Notes under the pieces: generated by a model
The model's database searches: none
Told to the model about the DNA's origin: nothing
Seen by the model: only the letters and a program-made list of their open reading frames with translations
Position numbers and translations under genes: made by a program
Part shown: positions 33,750 through 47,300 of the stretch, piece by piece
How the letters are laid out: each line of letters opens with the position of its first letter
Numbering within the stretch: position 1 is the first letter of the stretch
NCBI GenBank assembly: GCA_030248135.1
Contig: JASANC010001219.1
Coordinates: 1 to 64,000 of the forward strand
Reading direction: 5' to 3'
DNA: 64,000 nucleotides
Source: Theristus sp. LFF4_11
Taxonomy: Eukaryota; Nematoda; Chromadorea; Monhysterida; Xyalidae

Positions 33750-34964
33750 TAGGGGTGGGTCGGTATAAAAAACGGTTTTTTTCGGTATAAAAAACGGTAT
33801 AAAAAACGGTTTTTTAAACCAGCGCCAAAAAAGGGCCAAAATATCTTACCGATATTTTACCGCGTAAATTTTGGTTTTTTTCCGGTTTTTTATACCGCCG
33901 AAGAACCCAAATTTCAATTTTTGAAATCACTCGAAATGCACTGTATTCCGCACATCCATTTCAATTTTTCACTTTCGCCTCTTCATAACTTGATGTTCTG
34001 GAGAACACAATTCACGCTCTTGGTATAAATAAAGCACCCTGAGACCCGTGCCTCTCCTTCCATGTCCCATCTCGGTCGACCGCCAATGGGCTGGCTCTGG
34101 TCGGCGTTCGCTTTATTTTCCAGCTTTGTTCTTTGTTTATCTGTTCAAGTTTGGTCTACATGGCAATGTTGTGTTTCGTAGTTTAACAGCTTCACGCTTT
34201 TTCGCCTTTAAATCTGCCGCTTGCGCTTTTTATGCTAGTTCTTTTGTTGACAAAGTGAAGAAACTGATACAGCAAAGATTTGGTTATTTTTCAGAATTCG
34301 GTTAAATTTTCAACAATAAACGAGAAATGCCGCGATATTTATTAAGTCAAATTTCTTGAAATTTTGTGTCTTTGAACTCGGAAATTGCTCAAAGTTTTGT
34401 TGGTGATGTCTTCGTGCTGTTGTACTGGTGATAGTGACACGAATATCCATCTGATTTTTTTGCTCTTTCAATTTTGTTCTTGGTTCACTTCTTTCGTCTG
34501 TGCGGGTTCGTGATTCTTTTTGTCTTTCGGTGATCTTTTGTGTTTAGAAATGCGGTAAAATTGTTGTGCAGTTACATATCTCTCGATCGTGTCAGTTCAA
34601 TTGATTTGCATGTATCACATTCCTTGCTGTTGCACATGTCAATCTGTCTTGCGTTAGCTTTTTTTGTTTTAAACTCGCATCTGATAATTTTTCTGATGCT
34701 GCATTCTCTCTAAGCGCCACCGATTCAAATAAAATCAAGATTGGAATACGTTTCCATTGAAACACACACAGTTTCTGGCTAGAATTGTGGTCTTTTACTC
34801 ATTATTCAGCGGTTTGCGTAAAATCAGAGTACCAGAAATTGTCGCAATCACAGGATTCTTCAGATACTGGGTCGGTAAAAAAACTGGGTATAAAGAACCG
34901 GACGCGGTATAAAAAACCGTTTTATATACATGGATTTGAAAAAAACCGTTTTTTACCACCCCTA
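33750..34964. mobile_element. hAT-like MITE with TAGGGGTGG ends
   Basis: Left end TAGGGGTGGGTCGGTATAAA, right end CCGTTTTTTACCACCCCTA, perfect 8-bp duplication ATGTGGAA (33742-33749, 34965-34972). Subterminal repeats of GTATAAAAAACGGTTTTTT occur at both ends. 1215 bp, no recognisable transposase; the 34048-34305 ORF has no recognised domain. Confidence 0.92.
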
Positions 34965-35300
34965 ATGTGGAAGTCGTTGGTTCCCATTCCAGCGATTGTT
35001 CTAAAGGCGTTCTTCTACAACCCGTCGTGCAGTTTCACACTGCATTATTGTGTGTTTGCTTGTGACATGTGTGTGCCAGACGGCGCGGTCTTCAGAAAAT
35101 GATTGCGAATCATCCGAGCTCGTTGATTTTGAAACTGCTGCGGCGTTTCGAGCAGATTGTTTTATGGTGCCTTTTTTTAAATAGTGATTTGAGAGAGAAA
35201 ACCAGTGAACGCGCAGAGATGCTGATGCCCGCTTTTCATCTTTTATATTCGATAACAGTTCACAGTTTTTGCCAATACAATCGCAGTTTCACCGACCGAA

Positions 35301-38300
35301 ATGCGCGACAAAACGGAACAATCCGGTATGGTCGATCCGGGCATCGCGACGTCGGCGATGGCGGTGCTCTCGTGGCAGGTTGCTGGGCAGGGGTTTCTTC
35401 CTTTTTTTTAGTTTTATTTGAAACTCCTTTCTCCCCACCGATTTTGGTAGCCCCGAAGGTACAATCAAGACACCGGTGGCTTGTTTCAGGAATCGCATGG
35501 GTCCACCACCCCGTTGTCCAATACCCCGCCATTTTTTGAAACTGAACAAAACTTACCACTCTGTTGTTGGTGTCTGGTCTGGTCCGGTTTCTTGAAGTTT
35601 TCTAAAGTTGAAAAGTTTTCTGCAAGAGCCAATCAGCGAACGAGCTCAGAATGGATTGGAGCAGGCAGACCTCTAAAATTTCTTGTGCGGTGTAGTTTTT
35701 AATTTTTGAACTTGAGCAGTTTTTTGTCATTTTGTTTTGAGAGTTACAGATTGATTATGAACGAAAATTACTGGTCTCCACTTTTGCCTAGTCACTAAGT
35801 AGGATATCTCGAAACATTATCACTTGTCGGTCGAATTGAAGTTCCTAAAAATCGTGTTGCGTTTTCAAGTTACAAGGCTATGCTCATTGGTCATTAACTG
35901 TAATTATAAGAACAAGTTCATCCCCGTCTCTTTTGTCACCGTCATTGCCTGGGTGATAGCAAACTCTTCTCGGTGCATTCGGGGATCGAGCCCTGCCTCA
36001 AGGTTTGTATACGCACCTAATGACAGGCAAACTCGATGGGCGCCCTGCTCCGCGGCGTTCTCTGCGCGCTTCTCTGGATTTGCCCTAGCTAAAAACGCCT
36101 AAATTACTGTTCGTTCGGCATTTCCAAAATCCTGCGTTTTTTTGAATTTCAGTTTTGCCGCCAAACACCCAGCCGCAGTCGCAGTCAAGAGAACATTGTT
36201 TCGTGCTCGACCAACCACTTCCGAACACCGCCACCCGCCGGCTCTCATCAGCCGTTTGTACGTTTCTTTCCTTTTTTTGTTTTTTTTCTCTCGCTATTAT
36301 AATTTTTTTTTGGTTTTGCGACTCGAATGCGTTCGCAGACGTGGAAGGGAAACTGGTTTCAATTTTTATGGTGGGCAATTCGAAATGGCCTAAGCGACTC
36401 GACTTTATTTTTGGGGGACTCGGATCACTTCGGCAATTTTGAATTCCCGCGTCACACATGAAACTGTTTACCTATCGATGCGCGCAGTGAGTTTCAGGAA
36501 TAAAATATAAGAGGATACCTGATACCAAATAACTAAACAACCAGCGACCAGCTACTGTATAGTTGAAACTGTATACAGTCGAACTCTAAATTATAGGGAA
36601 TCAGCTGATTGGCTGGTTGGTGGTCACGTGATGCACGTTTTCTATGCAGGCATTGCTGTGGTCAGAGAGGGAGTTTTCTTTGCACAGAATGCATGCATCA
36701 CGATCACGAACCAATCAGCTGATTCCCTATGTTTTAGAGTTCGGCTGTGGAGACGAGAGACGTTTCGTGGCAACCCTGCGAACCCTGGCAAAATCTTTGA
36801 AATTACAATGCAGAATATCAAGGACACCCCCCCAGAGCACCAGAGACCGTCGGGTGGGGGGTGGGGGGGCACCGTGCGACCCCCCCCTAAAACCGGGCAC
36901 CCCCCCCCCCATCGGACCCCCCCTCGAAAATTTGGCCGACACCCCCCCCCCCACCCCACACCCCCATGAAATTTTGTCTGGCGGAAATTTGGGTTTTTCC
37001 ACCTAAATTCAAAAGTCAACCCCCAATATTCTTACATTTTACACGGAAAACAAATTTCTGCCGTTTCTGAAGTAAAAGATCTTGGGATTTTGATTGACCA
37101 AGATCTAAAATTTAGAAACCACATTGAATCGGTGGTAAAAAAGGCAAACTTTGTTTCTGGAGTTATCAAAAGTTGTTTCAGAGTAAAAACCACCAAATTT
37201 CGTATGCACTTATTCAAAAGCTTGGTTATCCCAAAACTAAACTTCTGTCCTACCGTTTGGTCACTATCTCTTGTTGGGCAATCCAAACTTCTTGAATCAA
37301 CTCAGCGCTCTTTTACCAAATACCTAAATGGGATAAATTTTGACGACAAGGACTTTAACGCAAAACTCTGTCCGGCCTCATGTTTCCGCGGCTTCTAAAA
37401 AAATAACCACCAATTTAGGGCGCCATAGACTGCGTGGCGACCGCGTCAACGGATCAACGAATCAGTCAGCAAGCGGCGACTCTGCCAAAAGTCAACAGCA
37501 GCAATGCGATCGACGTCGGACGGAGCTCGCTCAGTGGGCCGGTTCGACAAATTGGTCGGTTTCGATTGGATTTTTTTGTTCGTCAGCAAACTGCTGTGCT
37601 TTTTGCAGTTGATTGGCTGCATTTTCTTTGAGTGGAGTGCGCTGATTGGCTGATCTGGTACACATTGATGCATTCACTCGGTCGAGGCTGGAGTTGAGGT
37701 CGAGGTGTGTCTGTTTCTTTGGAAGTCAAGGGAATGGGTACGCTGGGGTTTTAAAAGCTCAATAGTCCAATAGTGCTACACCACGGCGCTCCTGAATGAA
37801 ATCGATAAACATCGCAGTTCCGTTTTTTTTCACGCAAACTGATTCACCAATGTACTGAGGCTTTCTGTTCGAATACAGTCTGATATGACACAAAAAACAC
37901 ATTTCAATCGAAATATCAACAAAAGAACAACTTTTGTATGCTTGTATGTCACGAAAAAACACGTTTCAATCACAGTATTCAAATCAACCATATTGTAAAA
38001 TGGTTCTCTTTTAACGTTACAAAAAAATTGTAAAAGCTTAAAGAAGCTTCTAGTTCTTTCGAGTCTTGTGGGTCTGTCACACACTGCAATTCGCCTTTGA
38101 ATAGCAACAACTTTTGTATGCTCGCGTGTTTTCTTCTCTCCTTGCAGTGCCCTCCGGCACAACGGGCGCCGCGCGAATCGAGCCGAAGACCGGCACCGAA
38201 CGGAGCGTGCCGGCGGTGCGTCGTGCTGCGGACATGCGCATCAACAAAACAAAGAACACGGTTGGGCGAGTGATTGTTGTGTGTTTTTGGTTTGGTTTGG

Positions 38301-41300
38301 TCAGCTTTGACAGAGTCGTGCGATCAACAGGTGTGGACAAACACAAAATGAACTTTTGGTTGGTTCGTATTTGGCGGGGTGGTATCCATTGTGCGTTGAA
38401 CCACAGCCGCACCGGTTGGTGAGCGGGGGCCAAAGCGCCGCGAATATGTGGTGTGTGTTGTTTTCTCACGCTGCGGCAGTCGCGATTCCAACACGCACAT
38501 CAGAAGGTACTTTGGGTTTCCCATGTGCAGTCCATCTGAATAATATATACTTCAAGTAGCGAGAGAGTGGCGATTTACTATACTGGAGAACAACAAAGAT
38601 TACAGGAAAAAGGATCACATTATATAGGAAATCACGCATAATTACACATAATTACACCTAGATAATTACAATAATCGCCCATCATCAACTTCATAATCGC
38701 CCATCATCAACTATATATACAACTAGCTGATTGGTTGGTTGCAGACACCTGCAGTTGATGCGTGCAACATGCATTCTGTGCAGGCAAACTCCGCCTTTAC
38801 ATCAATGCCTACACAACATTAAACCAACCAATCACCTAGTTGTATATATTATCCAGATGGACTGTTAGCAACGAAGCTTTTTCCTTTGCCCCATGGAAAA
38901 TGGTCAAATCGTGGCTCTTCAGAGAGAAAAGCGGGGTGGAGCGATCACTGGTTCCTCCCATGGGGTTGATATGCTGAACGGACAGGTTCTACTAAACCGA
39001 CAATATTCCAAAAACTCCAAATATGCACAACTAAAGGTGACCGAATTGCAACGCGCGAAACGCGACCTAGAGCAGCAGCTGTCGGAGTTCACACGGAAAG
39101 CGGAACAGCGGCAAGCGGAGAATGCGACGTTGAAGTTCGAAATGAAACGACTCCGCGATCGGTTTCAGGGCGAGATCGCTCAGTTGAAACGGGTGAGGTT
39201 TTTAGGGCATTGTATTGTCTTGTTTCCAAATACCAAACTCTTCATTTTCAACGCACAAAAACGACAAAGCATTCAGCAAAACGAGCAACTTCGAGTGTCG
39301 GTGCCGAGTTCACAGAGTGACAGTGCCACGTCGTTTGTGACATCCGATCAAGCAACGTCCATCGTCACTGACAGTAACAACGCAACTGGTGCCCTTTTTG
39401 TGAACGCTGAGCATCTGTCGCCGCCGTCGTCGACTAAAGTGAGTTTTTTGGTCTGTTGTTGTTTTTCTTGTCGGACAGAAACTCAATCAACAGCTTTTGG
39501 TATGCTTCAGTCTTCAGATGTTTCCGTTTTGTTTTTTGCTTTTCAATTGTTGGAAGTGCCGATTTCTGAACAGAATTGGAGACCCGAGAGAATTTTGGTG
39601 CCGCCAGGCAAGAGAATTAAGAACGAAATATTATTTGGTTCGAAAACACAGTTGTTTGTTTATCTTTTGTGCGCAATGATCATCCGAGTTGACTCGACCA
39701 TTCTCGTTTATTGATCCGTTACACGAATGCAGCTTGTCACGTCATTTCAAGCGAACACGCGCATAAAAAGCTATAAAAGAAACACCGGTTTGTACTGACT
39801 GCCCGCGCTATCGGCACGTTGCGTCACGTGGGAACTCGTATTTTAGCATCCTCCACCGTCCATGGTGAAGACGTGCCCTTCACTTGACGTGACGTCGACG
39901 TACAGTAGAACTCTAAATTATTGGCAGTCAGCTGATTGGTTGGTAATGACCTAATGCATGCTTTCTGTGCAGGACAAACTCCGGCCGCACAGAGCAATGC
40001 GTGCACAGACAGCATGCATCACACGTGAACGCCAACCAACCAACCAACCAATCAGCGGATTGTCTATAATTTAGAGTTCGACTGTACGTATATAATCAAA
40101 TCGTAACACCACTTTTTTCCCGCGCACAGGCTGACGCCGCCACCAGTCCACTGGCGCAAAACAACAACAACACCGACAACAACCACTCGAGCACGGCGTC
40201 GAATGACGGCGAGACGGAACTGTTGGTGCCAGCCGCCGCCGCAGCGGCTGTCAGCATCGTCGACTGGGACAGACAGTCGTCCTGTAGTGAGATGTCGCTC
40301 GCGTGTCTGCAGGTTTTTTTTGATTTTGTGTTTTTTGGTGGTATTCTTTCTCTGAACGACCAACACGGAAGTTTCGAAAGAATTCACCGAATTGACCGGG
40401 TTTGCCTATTTGTGGTTGGTCCTGGAATTCATTGTGGTTGATTACTTTTTGTCTTGAACAGTTTCTGGAAAGAAAGAACAGCCCATACTGCGCGGTTAGT
40501 GCGCAAACCAGCCAAATTTGAGTGTCGCGTGCTGATTGGTTGAGATTGTAACAAGATGTAGCCAATGAAATTGATGTGAAAGGTTCGTCTTTACTATTTT
40601 TGTTTTGTTTAGTGTAACTTGTAAAGCATACTGGTTTCCCAAATACAACTTGTTTCCAAAATTTCCAAATGCGTTTGCCTGTGAGGCTGTGATGCTGGAG
40701 GCACGGAATAAAACGGAACAGCACAGCTGCGCGTCACTGAATGGGCTGCTTCATGAATGCCCCTTAAAAAATTGAAAAACTAAAAAAAAATCTAAAAACA
40801 AATTGAAAAAAAAATAAAAACCTTTTCGTGAACAGGATCGAATCGTACAAATGGAGGAGACGCATCATTCGACGACCGAAGAGCTGCAGGCGACGCTGGC
40901 CGAGTTGACGGAGCTGCAGGACATTGTCGACGAGATGAACAACGACATCTTCATGCTGTCCGAGCAGAACAAGGTTGGAATGGAAGGAGGACTTGAAAAA
41001 TGGGAAAAAAGTGTGATGCAGCATTGGTGTTCGTTGTTGGTGATCGTGTGGTAGATGACAGGTGGGTGGTTAGGAGCACCAGTTGCATCACAGATTGCAA
41101 CATGCTGTCAGAACAGAACAACGTTGGGATTGAAGGTTTGAAGTTGAAAATGGTGTTGATTTGGTTTTGGTTTTCGTTGTTGTTGTTTTTCATTGTCGCA
41201 ACTGCGGAAAGGTGTTGTTGCGCACCAATCTAGCGTCACCGCCCGTGGCCTGGTGGTTGTGGGCTATTGTGCGTTCGGGGGATCGAGCCCCGCCGAGGGG

Positions 41301-44300
41301 TTTATAGGCACTTAAAAACAGAAAAGAACCTCGATGGGCGCCCTACTCGACGGCGTTCCCTGTACGCTTTTCTGGGTTAGCCCTGGCGAAAAACATCGCC
41401 TAAAGGCGGAAACACCATTTAGTTTTTCGTCCGTACGCACAAACGTCGTTCTAAATCCCGTACAGGCGGAAACACCATTTAGTTTTTCGTCCGTACGCAC
41501 AAACGTCGTTCTAAATCCCGTGCGCAAACTAATCGTGTCCGTAATGCATTAAGATAGCACACACGACACGATTTCTAAATCGCGTGGCCATTTTTTACGT
41601 GTCGTGTCCGTGCGTACGCACAAAAAACTAATTGCTAAACACGGCTTACGCAAACTAATCGTGTCCGTAATGCATTAAGATAGCACACACGACACGATTT
41701 CTAAATCGCGTGGCCATTTTTTACGTGTCGTGTCCGTGCGTGTCCGTGCGTACGCACAAAAAACTAATTGCTAAACGCGCCTTAAACTTGTTCGTTCGTC
41801 TGGCCAGGCTGCCGGTGTGCGGCGGTATTTTGCTCGACCACCTGCGCAGAACGCAAATGGTCGTTTTTTGTGTTCGTTATTGTTCAGCGCCTCACCATAT
41901 CCATCGTGCTGTGACTAGCGCATCGGACTTCCGTGCGATTAGTGATTACGAATCGAATCCAGTCGCAGAACCAGAAAAACGAGCGCAAGTTCAAATTTGA
42001 AAACACTTGTGTCGCAGGTTCTAACGGACGCCCTGCAGCAGCGCAACGCGAAACTCGACAACGCGAATCTACAAATCGAGAACCTAAAATTTCTGCTCCT
42101 GAGTGGGTTCGATCGACAGAATCAACATCAGAAACAACAACAGCGGTCGTTTGAAGAGCGTGGCGATCAGAGTTTAATGGCCGTACTGAAGGCGACCCAT
42201 GAGGAGCACGAGGATTTGAAATACCGCTATTTTGAGGTGGTTTGAGGGTGGATTTTTTCGATTTGTTGGTCAATGTTTGGTGCGTTTGTATTGGCGACAA
42301 CGAGCAGTTCCATTTTGTCTCATGATATCCGGTTTCGCTCCAGAGCTGCCGTAAATCTGGTACCCTTTTTATTAAGGCCCGTTCATACTGACGTCTTCTG
42401 ACGTACGTCAAAGGCACGTCTCCATGAACGGTGATATGCAAATGCAATAAATAACACAAGACCGAACGTACCGTGCCGTGCCGTACATGCATACGTCTGT
42501 ATGAACGGCAGTATGCAATAACACGGGACCTAAAGTGACGTGACGTGCCGTGCCGTCTACGCATACATACGTCAGTATGAACGGGCCTTTAATATACAAC
42601 GTTCAAAGTCCACAAAGTTTCATTCTCCAGGCGCAGCAAGCGTTGCATGCGTCTCGCAACGAACGCCGTCAACTGGTGGAAATGTGCGCCTTGTTGAAGG
42701 AGCGACTGCACGAGAGACACGTCAGTGCTGCCGCTCAAGTGGACGTCGCACCACCGGTATGATCGTGGCCTGGGCCGCCACTGGTGGTGCATTTTTTTGG
42801 TCGCGCGTCGGTTTCGGAAACCATAAGGTACCAAACTCCGGCGGAAACGGGCAATACTGCCCCCCGAGCCCAATTTACCCTCGGCTCTGGAGGGACTAGA
42901 CCATTAGTTGTTGTTGGTGGTCACATTAGTTTCTCCATTGTGTGTCTTGTCCGCAGCGGGGTTCGAACTTTCCACCTACAGAACGGTAGACGAAAGCCCT
43001 TCACCTGCGCTACAGACGCGACATTTCACCGGTTTTTTTTTTGAATTCGACATGTTCATTGATTGGTAGATTTAAGGGGCATTCCTGCGGCAGTATTTAG
43101 TGAGCGCATAGCTATGTTTTAACACAGCTGCGCGTCATTAGATACTGCTTCATGAATGCCGCTTTATTGTTTTCTTGTCGAAAATTCAGAGTGAACCCAC
43201 TGGAGAATCGACGGACGTTGGCGGTGACTCGGTGCAACATCCACAAAACACGGACAACAATTCGACGGGCGCCAGGATCAACGATCAACAGCAGCAGCAG
43301 GTGAGTTTTGGTTTTCGAAGATCGGTGTTTTTCTTCGTCTGTAGACTGAAAAGATTGCGAAAAACGGTGGTTTTCTTGGTCTTTAGACCAGCAAAATTGA
43401 CAAAAAACCGTTTTACGTTCTTTAGACCTGCAAGATTGACGAAAAAACCGGTTTTTGTCTCGTTTAAAAATTCCACCATTCTCCTGTAGGCCCGCCGTTT
43501 AGCGCAATTCGAAGCGGAGTTACTCGAAAGTCGATTACAGTATAATACGCTTACACGCGACAGCCAGTTGTTGCAGGAGACCGCTGATGCACAGGTAGCG
43601 TTCTTTTTCGATGTGTGTTTCGTGTTTTTCAGCTGAAACGCGCGTTTTTGTGTAGCATTCATCAACCAATCAGCTGGTTGCCTAGAATTTAGAGTTCGAC
43701 TGTAGCTTTACTGTATTACTTGGAGCATTTTGTGCGTTGGCGCTAAATAGAACTGAACTGACCTGATGAGCAAATCAAAACCTTATTTCTACTTGCCCTT
43801 TCCACGAAACATGCAAAAGAACCGGTTTGGTGGTTGGGGATCAGTGATGAATCAGAGAGCAGTTTTTCTCTGCTACGATCAACGAATCAAAAAGCACAAA
43901 ATGTCATCTAATTTTTATCGACTTTCACTAAATCAATTATCGATTTGTTCAGTCGGAGCGTATTGCTGAACTGGAGCAACAGTTGCATTATGCGCAACAA
44001 CCGAAGTGCGACGAAGGGCAGACGCCACAATGTGAACAGCCGCCACCACCAGTGCCACAAGAGACACCATGTAACTTTTTTTCAAATTTGCTTAACTCTA
44101 CTTTTTTTGTTTTTTTTTGTTCGATTTTTTTTTAGTTTTCCCTTTTTGTTTTACTTGACTGTTTGTTTGTTTTGCAGCATTTCAACAGCGTTGTGATGAG
44201 TTGACCGCGGAGAATCTCAGATTGCGCGAGCAAATTGACGACTTGAACAAGAGATACGAGGTTCGCACGGACTTTTTGACTGGTCGCTTTTAGAAGCAGG

Positions 44301-47300
44301 ATTTTCAAAAGCAATGAAATGTTCGAAGACCAACCGAAGTTCGAATGGTTACAAATCAGCCTGTACCATGCTCAGTCGAAAAGGCAAAGAAGCATTCTGG
44401 CTTTGTATCAAACTGTGGAATTGTTTTTGTTTGTTTGTTTGTTATGTATCAATGATCAATATTTCACCAGTTTGCTGATATCACTGTACGAACACCAGCA
44501 AAATGTAATTGAATTTTAGCCTTTTTTAAAGTACCGGTATTTCTATGCTTAACGTTATTAAAATGTTTAACGAAAAGTCTTTCTGTCTGATTTTCTCACA
44601 GGAAGCACACGACGAATGGCGCCAATTCCAGTCGGACCTGCAGATCGCCGTCGTCGTCGCCAACAACTTCAAGGTCGAGGCGCAGGAGGAATTGGAGCGA
44701 TTGACCGACGAGAATCAAACGTTGAAACGACGTATCGGCGTGCTCACGGAGTTTGTGACTGTTTTTTTGTGTTTTTTCAGACACTCCGGTTCAGTTTTTT
44801 TTGGGTTGGTCTGGCTAAATTTTGTTAGCGGTCGATTTGAACACGAGTTTCTTTGGGCAACTCTGGTTTTTTAATGTGCGGTTTGTTTATTCAGTTTAGT
44901 CGACAGTGGAATTCTGAAAAACGGATGGGCTTTATTTATATGATTGGATTGGGCCACTCTTGAGTTGTGCTTACACGAGTTTGTCACACCAGCTGAATGC
45001 AGCCGGATTCGATTGTTCCGTCAACTCTGACAGTCTCTGCAGTGCAGTATCCCTTCTGTACGTTTGGACTCCAATAGGGAACGAAGTTTGGAAAGTGTAA
45101 AGTAAAACACTGTGCTTTTGGTCAACACCTTTGCAGTGAACTAGCGTTATGTCGTGAGCGTGCATCGCAATGCATTCTACCCGTGCCCACCAGAACATCA
45201 CCGGCAATGTTACCGTCTGTCCAATCTCGGATTGACGCTTATGTGAAACAGGTTTGTTGTGCGAAAGCTTTTCATCTGGTTTTTTTCAATGAAATCGTGC
45301 CGAGACCCAATTTAAGGAAAACTAAGATACCTACCGTAGCTGGTGAGACCAACTACCGTACCCACCTACCGTAACCCACCGTAGCCTCCATTTTCAAGAG
45401 TCAACCCTCGGTCACCAGTCCGATTCGCGCGAGTGCCCCGATTCGAAGCAGCCAATCAGCGTCCGCGCAGCCGACCGGCAACAGCCAATCACCGCTCAGC
45501 CAGAGTTTCGGACCAATGATCGGCGTCAAGGCGCTAGTGGACACGTTGGAGGCGTGCGCGTCCGGCAGTGCAGACGGGGGTAGTGGTACCCCACTGACCC
45601 CGCCGAAAGTGACCGCGGGCAGCCACGCGGGCAACCACATGAAAGCGCCATCCAGCTGGATGCGATCAGCGGCTAGTGAGTGCGGGTTTTGATTGGTTGA
45701 TTGGTTACAATTTGGTTGATTTGATTTTTAAATTTTTGTTTTTAGCCGAATAGCTGATTGGGTGAGTTTGGTTTGATTTGTTTGAATTGTCTTGAACTCT
45801 TGAAGTGGAGTCAATCTTGAACTGATTGACTATTGTGGCCTAGTGTCAATTGTGGACAAAGAGACAAAACGACTCAGTAATCTCGAGTCATGGACAATAA
45901 GGGTTGGCACAGGAAAAAAACCGGTTTCTTTTCCGTTTTAAAACCGTTTTTTTCCTGAAAAAATAAAGAACCGGTTTTTTACCTTAAAAATTTTCAAACT
46001 TCGTGGTCAAAAATCACAATTCTTCGTTTGATTGATAAAATGTAAAATTATATTTTTGAAAAAACGGTGCAGTGAACTGTGTCGAACTGAACTGGTGAAG
46101 CATCATTTTGCAGAAGCATTTTGTGGCAAGGTTCAAGTGAAATACGATGAAGACAAGGTGACTGCTAAACTAAGTGCATATGCAGACTGACTGACGATGT
46201 TGTCGATTTGCAAAGGGTAACTGATGAAATGTTATTTTCGAACGCAATCCGCTACCGGTTTCACTTTGCAGTTCTGCAAACCTCGCCCCCTAATCAGGGT
46301 CAGCTATCCGGTCTCTTTGCAACCGTCCCTCCCCGCTCCCCACACCTACACGGTCACTGCCCAGTCTTTGTTTTCAATTTATTGAACGTGCTGCCCTGGA
46401 AACAAATAAAAGCGTAATTGGTTTGATTTGAAACAAAAAATTGGGTAGCATTGGGTGGCAAAAATAGCACATTGGGTCGGTTGTATGCCCGAAAACAGCA
46501 TTTTACGCTGCTCAAAATCACTAATTTTAATGTATTTCCTATTTTGAGTTCAAGATGCCAAGTTCTGGAATGTTTAGGAGCTGGGTAGCATTCGGTTTTT
46601 TATGGTTTTAAAACGGTTTTAAAACGGAAAAGAAACCGGTTTTTTTCCTGGCAATATAAAAAACCGGTTTTTTACCAACCCTATGGACAATTGTTTTGAA
46701 AGCAGTGTACGCTGCTTATAGCACAGCAATGTTGCACAGTCACAAACAAACAAACACACAGGCACAGACACACACACACACATACCATACTACAGCAGTG
46801 CGTAGCATGGCGTGCCTGTGTGTTTGCGTATGGTGTGACCGACCACCGAGACTCTCGCTTGCCCAGTTTGCTTGTCATCTCACTTTCCTGTTCGATTGCT
46901 CAACCCTCCCAGGTGTGTCCTCCCCCATCAACGCCCGTCTCGCTTCGGCGTCCACCCGCAAATCGACCGGCGACGTCTCCGGTGGCGGCTTAGTGCCCGC
47001 ACAAATTAAACCAGCCCCCACGGCAAAAACACACCCAGATGTCCCCCCCAAGGCGCGCGCGGCCCCCGCAAGAGGCGGGGGAGGAAAAAATATTTGCGGT
47101 TTTTTTTTTTCTTTAATTTAATTATAGGGAAAAAAAAAAATAATATCGCGGGGGGGCGGGCGCGCCCGGGGGGGAGACCCCCCCCCCCCCCCACACTCCG
47201 TGCGGGCGCGCGGCGGGGGCGGGGCCCGCGCGAGCACCCAGGGGGTGGCACCCCCGCCCCGCGGCCTGGATTGCTTGGCAGTCTTATTTCTATTATCTAA

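Noticed and set aside
38893..39036. In-frame start at 38893 as the cytospin initiator or a longer exon
   Set aside because: Upstream exons join in phase to 39037 and the 38893-39036 peptide shows no cytospin similarity; an alternative first exon cannot be excluded.
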